This document shows positions 1-7,127 of a DNA stretch of 41,967 nt, in pieces. The stretch is from DATGKD01 sp035294855 (GTDB taxonomy: Bacteria > Actinomycetota > Acidimicrobiia > Acidimicrobiales > UBA8190), in contig DATGKD010000257.1 of assembly GCA_035294855.1 (NCBI GenBank), positions 1-41,967 on the forward strand. The letters run 5' to 3'. The first letter of the stretch is position 1. Every line of letters begins with the position of its first letter. Both the position numbers and the translations under genes were made by a program. The notes under the pieces were generated by a model. The model was not told where the DNA came from. It was given only the letters and a program-made list of their open reading frames with translations, and did no database searches.

Positions 1-267
1 CGGGGAGGCGTGCGGACCCCGGCGGTGGACACCCCCGTGCTGGCGCTGTCCGGGCAGTCGCCGCCCGGGGTGAGCGTGCTCTGCTCGCTGTTCGGCTCGA
101 CCACGCCGCTCGGCTCGACGACGCTGCTGCGGCTCTACCACGACCGGGCCGGGTACCTGGCGGCGTACACGCGTGCCCTGGACACGGCGATCAGCGCCGG
201 CTTCCTCCTGGCTGCCGACCGGAGCGCGCTACTGGCGCAGGCGCAACAGTTCGACTTTCCGTCGTAA
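1..267 (+). CDS. C-terminal end of an alpha/beta hydrolase domain protein (partial)
   Basis: The reading frame is open from the first base and stops at TAA 265-267, so only the last 88 or so residues are present and the start lies outside the window. The tail reads LYHDRAGYLAAYTRALD, then AGFLLAADRSALLAQAQ. It resembles the C-terminus of the large uncharacterised 'alpha/beta hydrolase domain' proteins (PF20091 type) common in actinobacterial catabolic clusters. No catalytic triad can be seen in this fragment. It is convergent with the CoA ligase that ends at 302. The family call rests on the tail pattern only. Confidence 0.5.
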   Translation, partial: RGGVRTPAVDTPVLALSGQSPPGVSVLCSLFGSTTPLGSTTLLRLYHDRAGYLAAYTRALDTAISAGFLLAADRSALLAQAQQFDFPS

Positions 268-283
268 AGACAGCCCCAGGGGC

Positions 284-299
284 CGGGCCCTCGGGCCCG
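284..299. terminator. GC-rich hairpin between convergent genes
   Basis: CGGGCC, loop CTCG, GGCCCG forms a perfect six-base-pair stem between two convergent stop codons (267 and 302). There is no T-tract, as is usual in high-GC actinobacteria. A bidirectional terminator is a reasonable inference. Confidence 0.4.
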
Positions 300-301
300 C
301 C

Positions 302-1864
302 TCAGGTGCGGACGGTGTACGGCCCGAGGCCTCGTTCCCCGATGCCCGGGTACCCGCCCCCGCCGAAGCGCTCGTCCAGCGCCGCGTAGTCCACCGCGAA
401 GCCCTGGCGGGGCAGCGCGTCCACGAACTCGACCGACTTGGGCTTCTTGTAGGACGCGATGTTCGACCGGCAGTGCTCGATGAGGTCCTCCTCGGTGGCG
501 CTCGCGCCCTCGCGTAGCACCACGACCGCCTTGACGTTCTGGCCCCAGGTGGGATCGGGGACACCGATGACCGCGGCGTCGGCGACCGCCGGGTGGGAGC
601 GCAGGCAGCCCTCGACCTCCGTGGGGTAGATGTTCTCGGCGGCGGACTTGATGAGCCTGGTCTTGGGCCCGATGAACGAGAGCGAGCCGTCCGCCTCGAG
701 CCGGCCCAGGTCGTTGGTGTGGTGCCAGCCGCCGGCCTGGCGCTCGGCGTTGAGCTCGGGGCGGTTGAAGTACCCGTTCATCACCGTCGCCCCCCGCACG
801 ACGATCTCGCCGGTCTCGCCCGGCGGCAGCAGCGCACCGTCGGGGTCGACCACGCCGATGCGGACGAAGGGCGCCGGTCGTCCGTGGCTGCCGATGCTCG
901 GCTGCAGGGCGTTGAACGTGGCCATCCCCATGACCTCGGTCTGCCCGTAGCCCGCGGGCCGGCGGCCCCAGGGGCTGTCGTCGATGCTGACCATGGTCGA
1001 CCACGGAGGCTGCCCCCGGAAGGTGCGCAGGCTCTGCAAGTCGAAACGGCGGTCCGCGTTGAGCTGCACGATCTGTTCGATCGTGGGGGGCATGAGGAAC
1101 GCCCCGGTGCAGTGCTCGCTCGAAATGAGCCGACACAACTCCTCGGCGTCGACGCGGGGTGTGAACACGTTGGTCCCGCCGGCCACGAACGTCGCCAGGG
1201 TGGCCATGAACGTGGCCACGTGGAAAAGGGGCCCGCAGTTCAGATAGACGTAGTCGGCGCCCACGCCCATCATCTGCGCCATGAACGAGCCCTGGAGGAC
1301 GAGGGCGCGGTGGGACAACAACGCGCCGTTCGGGCTCCCGGAGAAGGCCGCGGTGTACATCATGAGCACCGGGTCGCGCTCGTCGGAATCACGGCGCGGG
1401 TCCTGCGCGGACGCCGATCCCACGAATCCCTCGTAGCTGTCGTCACCCTCGCCGTCGTGCTGGAGCCAGAGGGCCTTCGATCCGGTCTCGTCACGTGCCT
1501 GGCGGAGGGTGTCACCGATCTCGGCCTCCTGCCAAAACACGACCGCGGGATCGCTGTCGTTGAGGACGAACGCGAATTCACCCGCGCTCTGGCGCCAGTT
1601 GGCGGGACAGAAGGCGGCGCCGAGCTTGGCCGCGGCGAGGAGACCCTCGAGAAGCCGGTGGCAGTTCTGCCCCAGCCACAGAAGACGGTCGCCGGCCCCG
1701 ACGCCCTCCGTGGCGAGGGCGTTGGCGAGCCGGTTGACGCGCTCGTCCAATGCGGTGAAGTCGGCGCGCTCGTCGCCGCACACCGTCGCGATGGATGCCG
1801 GGCGGGTCGTGGCGTGGCCCCGCAGGACGTCCGCAAGGGTGATGTCGTGGATGGGGTCGCTCAT
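302..1864 (-). CDS. AMP-dependent acyl-CoA synthetase-like protein with degenerate catalytic motifs
   Basis: 520-residue ANL-superfamily protein, FadD-like by length. The ATG at 1864 is four bases after the stop of the upstream PaaK-like gene, so the two are co-transcribed. The N-terminal domain is intact (YGQTEVMG at the A5 region, then HTNDLG and KSAAENIYPTEVE). Two key positions are unusual. The P-loop (about residues 170-180) reads YTAAFSGSPNG instead of YTSGTTGxPKG, losing the lysine. The C-terminal A10 region reads LPRQGFAVDYAALDERFGG, with no lysine where P-x4-GK is expected. A subfamily with this FGGGGYPG tail exists in actinobacteria, from memory. The protein may have low or altered adenylation activity, or act on a ligand already activated by its neighbour. 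Confidence 0.8.
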   Translation of the reverse strand: MSDPIHDITLADVLRGHATTRPASIATVCGDERADFTALDERVNRLANALATEGVGAGDRLLWLGQNCHRLLEGLLAAAKLGAAFCPANWRQSAGEFAFVLNDSDPAVVFWQEAEIGDTLRQARDETGSKALWLQHDGEGDDSYEGFVGSASAQDPRRDSDERDPVLMMYTAAFSGSPNGALLSHRALVLQGSFMAQMMGVGADYVYLNCGPLFHVATFMATLATFVAGGTNVFTPRVDAEELCRLISSEHCTGAFLMPPTIEQIVQLNADRRFDLQSLRTFRGQPPWSTMVSIDDSPWGRRPAGYGQTEVMGMATFNALQPSIGSHGRPAPFVRIGVVDPDGALLPPGETGEIVVRGATVMNGYFNRPELNAERQAGGWHHTNDLGRLEADGSLSFIGPKTRLIKSAAENIYPTEVEGCLRSHPAVADAAVIGVPDPTWGQNVKAVVVLREGASATEEDLIEHCRSNIASYKKPKSVEFVDALPRQGFAVDYAALDERFGGGGYPGIGERGLGPYTVRT

Positions 1865-1868
1865 CGGG

Positions 1869-3197
1869 TCACTCGTCGACGACGCGCGCGGCCTTGTAGC
1901 CCGACCGCGGGATGGTCTCGCGCGCCAGCACCTCGACCTCGGCGTCGATACCGAGCCGCTCGCGGATGGCGACCGCGCACCGGACCGCCACCTCGGTGTC
2001 GTCGTCCGCTGCGCTCGTCCCGCGCTCCACCCGGACGCGCAACGGGGCGTCCTCGTTGCCGGTGCCCGGCCGCACCATCTGCCACTCGACGGTCGGCTCG
2101 GTGACATCCCCGACGGTGCGCAGCGCGCCCTCCACCTCGTTCGCCTGGAACCGCTTCCCCTGTGACGCGATGAGGTCTTTGAAGCGCCCGCCCCAGAGTC
2201 CCCGGATGCTCGTCTCCCCGCACGGGCACGGCTCCCGCAGAATGGCGCAGGCTTCCTCGAGGTCGTAGCGCAACAGCCCGTTGTCACGGTCCAAGGTCGT
2301 GACGACGAGGTCGCCCCACTCCCCGTCGGGCACCTCCTCGCCCGTCGCCGGGTCGACCGCCTGCACCACCGCCCAGTCCTGGGCGAGGTGCGCCCCGGGA
2401 AGCTGGCCGCACCCGCCACCGAGGTAGGCGAAGCACTCCGCCCCGGCGGTCATGAGCGGCATCCCCTTGCCCATGCCGAAGCCGGGCATGCCCCGAAATT
2501 CGAGCCCGGCGTCCTTGGGGTCGATGCCGAGCTTGCCCGCCACCTCGAAGAAGCGGCCGGTGGAGAAGCCCATGAACGGGATGTCGGGCTTGACCCGCAT
2601 CCAGAAGCGCAGCGCCTGCTCGGCGAGCTCGTCGGTCTCAGGCGGCGGCACCCAGACGTTGAGCATGCCGAAGTACTCGTAGGAGCCGGACAGCATGGGA
2701 CCGCCGCTGTAGAGGTAGGCGGGGTGGGCGTGGGTCACGATCATCCCGGGCCGGTACCCGTAACGCCACCACGTCCGGGCCGAGGCTTCGTACTCGATCC
2801 ACAGGTCGCGCCGGGTCCAATACGAAATCGTGGGCTGGCCCGTGGTTCCGGTCGAGGTCCCGATGCGCACCGCGGCGCGCAGATCGGTGAAGCGGTAGTC
2901 CCCGTACGGGGGGGCCTCGGCTTCTGAGTCGCGCAGGTCCTGCTTCACCGTGAGCGGCACGTTGCGCAGGTCGTCGACGGTCTTGACGTCCTCCGCGGCG
3001 CCGATCCCGGCGTCGCGCAGCTTGCGCACGAAGAACGGCACCGGGGTGTCGAAGATCTTGCCCATGAGCTCGCGCACGCGCTCGTCCTGGAGCTCGCGCA
3101 GGCGCTCGGGATCCATGGTCTGGACGTCGGGGTCCCAGAACTTCTGCTCGGAGTCGCGCGGCGGCGGGCCGAGGATCTCCGGTCCGTACGTGGGCAT
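1869..3197 (-). CDS. Phenylacetate-CoA ligase-like adenylate-forming enzyme
   Basis: 442 residues, the usual length for the PaaK branch of CoA ligases, which join aromatic or related acids to CoA through an acyl-AMP. The phosphate-binding loop GTSTGTTGQPT is at about 113-123, and the C-terminal lysine lies in SGYKAARVV at about 435. A Cys-rich stretch (EPCPCGETSIRGLWGGR, about 333-349) is typical of PaaK proteins. An AAGGAGGGG ribosome binding site precedes the ATG at 3197. The gene sits between an acyl-CoA dehydrogenase (30 bases upstream) and a second ligase-like gene (4 bases downstream). The substrate is unknown. Confidence 0.85.
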   Translation of the reverse strand: MPTYGPEILGPPPRDSEQKFWDPDVQTMDPERLRELQDERVRELMGKIFDTPVPFFVRKLRDAGIGAAEDVKTVDDLRNVPLTVKQDLRDSEAEAPPYGDYRFTDLRAAVRIGTSTGTTGQPTISYWTRRDLWIEYEASARTWWRYGYRPGMIVTHAHPAYLYSGGPMLSGSYEYFGMLNVWVPPPETDELAEQALRFWMRVKPDIPFMGFSTGRFFEVAGKLGIDPKDAGLEFRGMPGFGMGKGMPLMTAGAECFAYLGGGCGQLPGAHLAQDWAVVQAVDPATGEEVPDGEWGDLVVTTLDRDNGLLRYDLEEACAILREPCPCGETSIRGLWGGRFKDLIASQGKRFQANEVEGALRTVGDVTEPTVEWQMVRPGTGNEDAPLRVRVERGTSAADDDTEVAVRCAVAIRERLGIDAEVEVLARETIPRSGYKAARVVDE

Positions 3198-3227
3198 GGT
3201 CCCCCTCCTTCGGCGCCGGCGGGCCCG

Positions 3228-4433
3228 CTACCGACGCGGCAGCCCGAGCACGCGCTCGGCGATGATGTTGCGCTGGATCTCCGACGTGCCACCGGCGATC
3301 GTCCCCGAGAACGACTGCAGCCAGTGCACCAGCCAGGCCTCGTATTCTCCCCGGCGGCTGACCTCGGGGGCGTCGTGACGCGTGAGGTCCAGGCCGTCGG
3401 GCCCGAGCGCCTCCCCCACGTCGAGCGCGAGGTTCCGGCGCAGCTCGCTGCCGAGCAGCTTGAGGACCGAGTGCTCCGGCGACGCCATCCCCTTGGCGAA
3501 CTTGGCGAAGCCCCGGTAGCCGAGCAGCTTGAGCGCCTGCGACTGGACATAGGCGCGCGCCACGACCTCCCGGAACACGGGGTCGTCGGCCGGTCGTCGC
3601 CCGCCGGGGAGCGTGGTCGTCGCCGTGGCGATGACGCGGTCGAGGATCCTCTGGGTGCCGGACGCTTCGTTGATCCACAACATGCCCCGCTCGTGGGCCA
3701 ACGAGCCGCCCGCGACGGACCAGCCGTGGTTCAACTCCCCCACGAGGTTCTCGGCGGGGACGACGACGTCGGTGAAGAACACTTCGTTGAAGTCGGCGTG
3801 CTCGCGGTCGGTGAGCTCGGCGATGGGCCGTGTCTCGATGCCCGGCGTCTTCATGTCGATGATGAGCACGCTGATGCCGGCGTGCTTGGGTGCGTCGGGG
3901 TCGGTGCGCACGAAACAGAAGCAGAAGTCGGCCTGGTGGGCGCCCGAGGTCCACACCTTCTGCCCGTTCACCACGAAGTGGTCGTCCACCAGCTCGGCGC
4001 GCGTCCGCAGCCCGGCGAGGTCACTCCCGGCGTTGGGCTCGCTCATGCCGAGGCACCAGCTGATCTCGGCCCGCAGCGTGGGCAGCGCGTAGCGTTCTTT
4101 CTGCTCGTCGGTCCCGAAATCCAGGATCGACGGCGTGATGATCGACAGGCCCTGGGGATTGCAGCTGCGGGGCACCCCGAGACGGGCCAGTTCCTCGAAG
4201 TACACCATCTGCTGGACGGGCGTGGCGTTGCGCCCGCCGTATGCCGGCGGCCAGCCGGGCACGAGCCAGCCGTTGTCGAACAGCTTGCGCTGCCAGCGCC
4301 GGGCCCACTCGGGGATGTGCGCCGAGGACTGGATGCGCTCGGCGCGCTCGGAAGCAGGCGGCAGGTTCGCCTCCATCCACGCACGGAGCTCGGCTCGGAA
4401 GGCCTCGGTCTCGTCGTCGTAGTGCAGGCGCAC
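3228..4433 (-). CDS. Acyl-CoA dehydrogenase, HERG-type (FadE26/28-like alpha subunit)
   Basis: 401-residue flavoprotein that would introduce an alpha,beta double bond into an acyl-CoA. Visible motifs are LGMSEPNAGSDLAGLRT (FAD/substrate loop, about 128-144), KVWTSGAHQADF, and the C-terminal GTIAGGTSEIQRNIIAERVLG. The usual C-terminal YEGT glutamate is absent (AGGT). Instead LAHERG places a glutamate at residue 248, the position used as catalytic base in heteromeric steroid dehydrogenases such as ChsE4 (E247). The start is GTG 4433, because a TACGAT -10 box lies seven bases upstream, giving a leaderless message. Longer upstream versions of the frame have no family similarity. First gene of the 4433-302 operon. 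Confidence 0.9.
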   Translation of the reverse strand: MRLHYDDETEAFRAELRAWMEANLPPASERAERIQSSAHIPEWARRWQRKLFDNGWLVPGWPPAYGGRNATPVQQMVYFEELARLGVPRSCNPQGLSIITPSILDFGTDEQKERYALPTLRAEISWCLGMSEPNAGSDLAGLRTRAELVDDHFVVNGQKVWTSGAHQADFCFCFVRTDPDAPKHAGISVLIIDMKTPGIETRPIAELTDREHADFNEVFFTDVVVPAENLVGELNHGWSVAGGSLAHERGMLWINEASGTQRILDRVIATATTTLPGGRRPADDPVFREVVARAYVQSQALKLLGYRGFAKFAKGMASPEHSVLKLLGSELRRNLALDVGEALGPDGLDLTRHDAPEVSRRGEYEAWLVHWLQSFSGTIAGGTSEIQRNIIAERVLGLPRR

Positions 4434-4440
4434 GGCCGGG

Positions 4441-4481
4441 ATCGTAGCCGGTCGGCCGTGAAGACCTGACGCCCGTGTCAG
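4441..4481 (-). promoter_or_regulatory. Leaderless promoter with TGAC-N6-GTCA operator
   Basis: On the minus strand, TACGAT (4446-4441) is followed by seven bases and then GTG 4433, so transcription probably begins at the start codon. The palindrome CTGAC-GCCCGT-GTCAG spans 4466-4481. It is centred at -40.5 if +1 is 4433, which overlaps the -35 position. The same palindrome recurs at four other promoter regions in the window. Confidence 0.55.
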
Positions 4482-4548
4482 CTTCGCACGAGGCCCGTGA
4501 GTGCGCCCTGGCCGGCCCCGGCGAGCACCGGCGCGCGGCGGCGGTCGC

Positions 4549-5766
4549 TCAGCTCGGACCGCGTGTGAGCAGCATGCAACCGGCGATCGGGCCGCCGCCG
4601 GCCGCCACCGCGGCCACCTCGGGTTGCGCAGGGACCTGGCGTGCCCCGCCTTCGCCGCGCAGCTGCACACAGGCCTCGTGCATCATCCCGAACCCGTGCA
4701 AGCGGCCGGCCGACAGTTGGCCACCGCTCGTGTTGAGCGGGATCTCGCCGTCGAGGGCGATGCGCCGGCCGCCTTCGACGAACGGGCCGCTCTCGCCTCG
4801 GGGACACAGGCCCAGCTCCTCGAGCCACACCATGGTGAGGATGCTGAAGCCGTCGTAGAGCTCGGCCACGCCGACATCGGAAGGGACGAGCTCGGTGCGC
4901 TCCCACATGCTCGCCGCCGCGTCGCGCGCCGAGAACGTCGTCATGTCGTCGAACTGGTCCCAGCTCGGCCGGCCGCGCAGCGCGGTGCCGATGGCGTTGA
5001 CGTGGCACGCCGGCTTGGGGGCGTCCGGGGCGTAGTCGACGTGCGAGACGACCACGGCCGTGGACCCGTCGCACGGGGCGTCGCAGTCGTACAGGCACAG
5101 CGGCGTCGTGATCATCCGGGCGGACAGGTAGTCCTCGAGCGACATGGGCTGGCGGTAGATGGCCTTGGGGTTGAGCGCCGCGTTGGCCCGGGCGTTGAGG
5201 GCGATCTGCGCGAGCTGCTCGCGGGTGAGCCCGAACTCGTACATCCGCCGCTGCGCGATCCACGCGATCCAGTTGGCGGCCGACACTGCGCCGTAGGGGA
5301 TGGTCCACTGCAAGAAGCCCGAGAACCGGGGGACGCCCCGGCCGCTCCCACCGCCCGCCCCGCCGATGCCCTGGCGACCGCCTTCGCCCTGGGCGCTCGA
5401 CTCCGTGACCGTCCGGTACACGAGGACGTGGCGCGCCAGGCCGGCCGCCACCGCCAGGCACGCCGCGAAGACGGCGCGCAGCTGGCCCGGGCCCTCGAGC
5501 CCGCCGTCGTGCCAGTTGAGGCGGAGGCGCAGCGCGTCCTGCACCTCCGGGCTCGACGGCCCGGCGAACCCCGCCGTGCCCACGCCCGCGCCGGGGAAGG
5601 TGGCCAAGCCGTCGATGTCCTCACGCGTGAGCCCGGCGTCCTCGATGGCTTGAAGACAGGCGTCGAGCGTCAGGTCGAGCTCGGTCCTCCCGAGCCGACG
5701 GCCGACCGCCGATTGCCCGATCCCTGAGATGACGGCGCGTCGCTCGAGCGGCTCGCGCGCGCTCAT
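4549..5766 (-). CDS. Thiolase-like lipid-transfer protein (Ltp2-type, lacks the nucleophilic cysteine)
   Basis: 405-residue thiolase-fold protein. Family signatures are AVISGIGQSAVGR at the N-terminus, LNTSGGQLSAGRLHGFG (about 344-360), EACVQLRGEGGARQV, and a GGGPIAGCMLL end. Where classical thiolases carry the acylated cysteine, this protein reads LNWHDGGLEGPGQL (about 83-96), with no cysteine. AELYDGFS (Tyr304) sits near the catalytic tyrosine of Ltp2-like aldolases. This suggests retro-aldol cleavage of a beta-hydroxyacyl-CoA side chain rather than thiolysis; that is inference. ATG 5766 overlaps the stop of the DUF35 gene (ATGA), matching the Ltp2-ChsH2 DUF35 pairing. Confidence 0.85.
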   Translation of the reverse strand: MSAREPLERRAVISGIGQSAVGRRLGRTELDLTLDACLQAIEDAGLTREDIDGLATFPGAGVGTAGFAGPSSPEVQDALRLRLNWHDGGLEGPGQLRAVFAACLAVAAGLARHVLVYRTVTESSAQGEGGRQGIGGAGGGSGRGVPRFSGFLQWTIPYGAVSAANWIAWIAQRRMYEFGLTREQLAQIALNARANAALNPKAIYRQPMSLEDYLSARMITTPLCLYDCDAPCDGSTAVVVSHVDYAPDAPKPACHVNAIGTALRGRPSWDQFDDMTTFSARDAAASMWERTELVPSDVGVAELYDGFSILTMVWLEELGLCPRGESGPFVEGGRRIALDGEIPLNTSGGQLSAGRLHGFGMMHEACVQLRGEGGARQVPAQPEVAAVAAGGGPIAGCMLLTRGPS

Positions 5767-6191
5767 GGGCGCGGCGTGCCGCCGGCGGGGGCGAACAGCG
5801 GGACCCAGACGTCCTCGTGCCGTTCGAATTCGACTGCCACGGGCATGCCGATGCGGACGTCCTCCGGCGCGCACCGCACGATGTTCGTCGTGAGGCGCAC
5901 GTCGTCCTGCTCGGCGATGGTCACGAGCCCGATGATGTACGGGTCGGAACCCGGGATCCACTGTTGGTGGTTGACGGTGAAGGAGTGCACCACACCCCGC
6001 CCGCTCACCGTCTCGGGCACGAGCGCATCGGCCAGGCAGTACGAACAGCGCGGCACCGGGGGATGCACGAAGCGGTGGCACCGGCCGCAACGCAGGAAGC
6101 GGAGCACCCCGTCGGCCCCCGAGGTCCAGAAGAAACGGTTGGTGTCGTCGAGGCGCGGCAGCAGGCGTATGGACGGCCCGGTCGTGGTCAC
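5763..6191 (-). CDS. DUF35 zinc-ribbon/OB-fold partner of the thiolase-like protein
   Basis: 142 residues. The rubredoxin-like zinc ribbon has CGRC at 35-38 and CSYC at 49-52. It is followed by an OB-fold half with GRGVVHSFTVNHQ and DPYIIGLVTI. DUF35 proteins bind and activate thiolase-fold enzymes, bringing the acyl-CoA to the active site. The start is taken as GTG 6191, because a TAGCAT -10 box ends eight bases upstream (leaderless). A TTG at 6230 would add 13 residues with no family similarity and would lie inside the operator. Translationally coupled to the next gene by ATGA. Confidence 0.85.
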   Translation of the reverse strand: MTTTGPSIRLLPRLDDTNRFFWTSGADGVLRFLRCGRCHRFVHPPVPRCSYCLADALVPETVSGRGVVHSFTVNHQQWIPGSDPYIIGLVTIAEQDDVRLTTNIVRCAPEDVRIGMPVAVEFERHEDVWVPLFAPAGGTPRP

Positions 6192-6199
6192 GGGCCGGA

Positions 6200-6256
6200 A
6201 TGCTAGGGCACGACCCCCGAACCCTGACAAAGCCGTCAGGGTCCGGACGGTACGCT
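6200..6256. promoter_or_regulatory. Divergent promoters sharing a TGAC-N6-GTCA operator
   Basis: ACCCTGAC-AAAGCC-GTCAGGGT (6221-6242) is a perfect palindrome with eight-base arms, the best copy of the motif. Leftward, TAGCAT (6205-6200) precedes GTG 6191 and the palindrome centre is at -40.5. Rightward, TACGCT (6251-6256) predicts a start near 6263, with the centre near -31 and a short leader before ATG 6299. The operator covers the -35 region of both. Confidence 0.6.
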
Positions 6257-6298
6257 CCGAGCGCCGGTCGAGACGGGCTCGGCGGACGGGGAGGGACG

Positions 6299-7087
6299 AT
6301 GGCCGGGGCAGACGCGGACCTCCGAGGACGGCGGGTGCTGGTGGTGGGGGCGTCGTCGGGCATCGGCCGCGCCATGGCCGTGGCCGCCGGGCGCCGAGGG
6401 GCGACGGTGGCGGTGTCCGCCCGCCGCCGCGACATGGTGGAAGAGGTTGCCGCCCAGATCCGGGCCGCGGGCTCCGACGCGCGGGCCTGGCGGTGTGACG
6501 TGACCGACGACGCGCAGTGCGCCGGGCTCGTCGACGACGCCGCCGCCTGGCTGGGGGGCATCGACCTGCTCGTGTACATGTCAGGGAGCTCGCCCCTCGT
6601 GAGGATCGCCGACGCGGACGCGCGCACCTGGCACACGATGCTGGCGACGAACCTGATCGGAGCCGCCCTCGTGGTGTCGAGAGCCCTACCGCACCTGCGC
6701 CGATCCGAGCACCCCGCCGTGATCGTGACCACCCATTCGATGGGCGACCCGTGGCCCTGGCTCGGCGTCTACGGCTCGACCAAGGCCGCCCTGGCGGAGA
6801 TGGCGCGCGGCTTGCGCGCCGAGGAGCCGGGGATGCGCGTGGTATGCGTGGCCGTGGGCAACACCGCGACCTCGTTCGCCGAACAGTGGGAACCCGAGGC
6901 GGCCACCGCGGCGCTCGAACAGTGGATCGCGGCGGGCAAACTGCGCTACCGCGTCCTCCAACCCGACGAGATGGCCGGCGCGATCTTCGACGTGCTCGCC
7001 GACGACGACGCGCCGGACGACGTGCTCATCGCCGGTGAGGAGGGAACCGACGCGCTGCTGGTCGTGGCCCAGGACACGGCGTCGTGA
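6299..7087 (+). CDS. Short-chain dehydrogenase/reductase
   Basis: 262-residue NAD(P)-dependent oxidoreductase. The dinucleotide motif GASSGIG is at 17-23, and the catalytic triad is Ser147, Tyr158, Lys162 (HSMGDPWPWLGVYGSTK). The structural NNAG motif is replaced by YMSGSSP (93-99), marking a divergent SDR branch. ATG 6299 has a GGGGAGGGA ribosome binding site. The gene is divergent from the DUF35/thiolase operon and shares its operator, so it probably oxidises a hydroxyacyl or ring hydroxyl in the same pathway. The substrate is unknown. Confidence 0.88.
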   Translation: MAGADADLRGRRVLVVGASSGIGRAMAVAAGRRGATVAVSARRRDMVEEVAAQIRAAGSDARAWRCDVTDDAQCAGLVDDAAAWLGGIDLLVYMSGSSPLVRIADADARTWHTMLATNLIGAALVVSRALPHLRRSEHPAVIVTTHSMGDPWPWLGVYGSTKAALAEMARGLRAEEPGMRVVCVAVGNTATSFAEQWEPEAATAALEQWIAAGKLRYRVLQPDEMAGAIFDVLADDDAPDDVLIAGEEGTDALLVVAQDTAS

Positions 7088-7127
7088 GCGAGCAGGTGGC
7101 ATCCGGCTCGTCGTGAGCAGGGAGAAG

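Noticed and set aside
5763..6230. TTG start at 6230 for the DUF35 gene
   Set aside because: It would overlap the operator and lie upstream of the TAGCAT -10 box; GTG 6191 fits family length and promoter position.
4549..6732. Open frame of 727 codons running upstream of the thiolase-like gene through the DUF35 gene and the divergent promoter
   Set aside because: Only the last 405 codons resemble a protein family; the upstream part is antisense or out-of-frame GC-rich sequence crossing a real gene and the operator.
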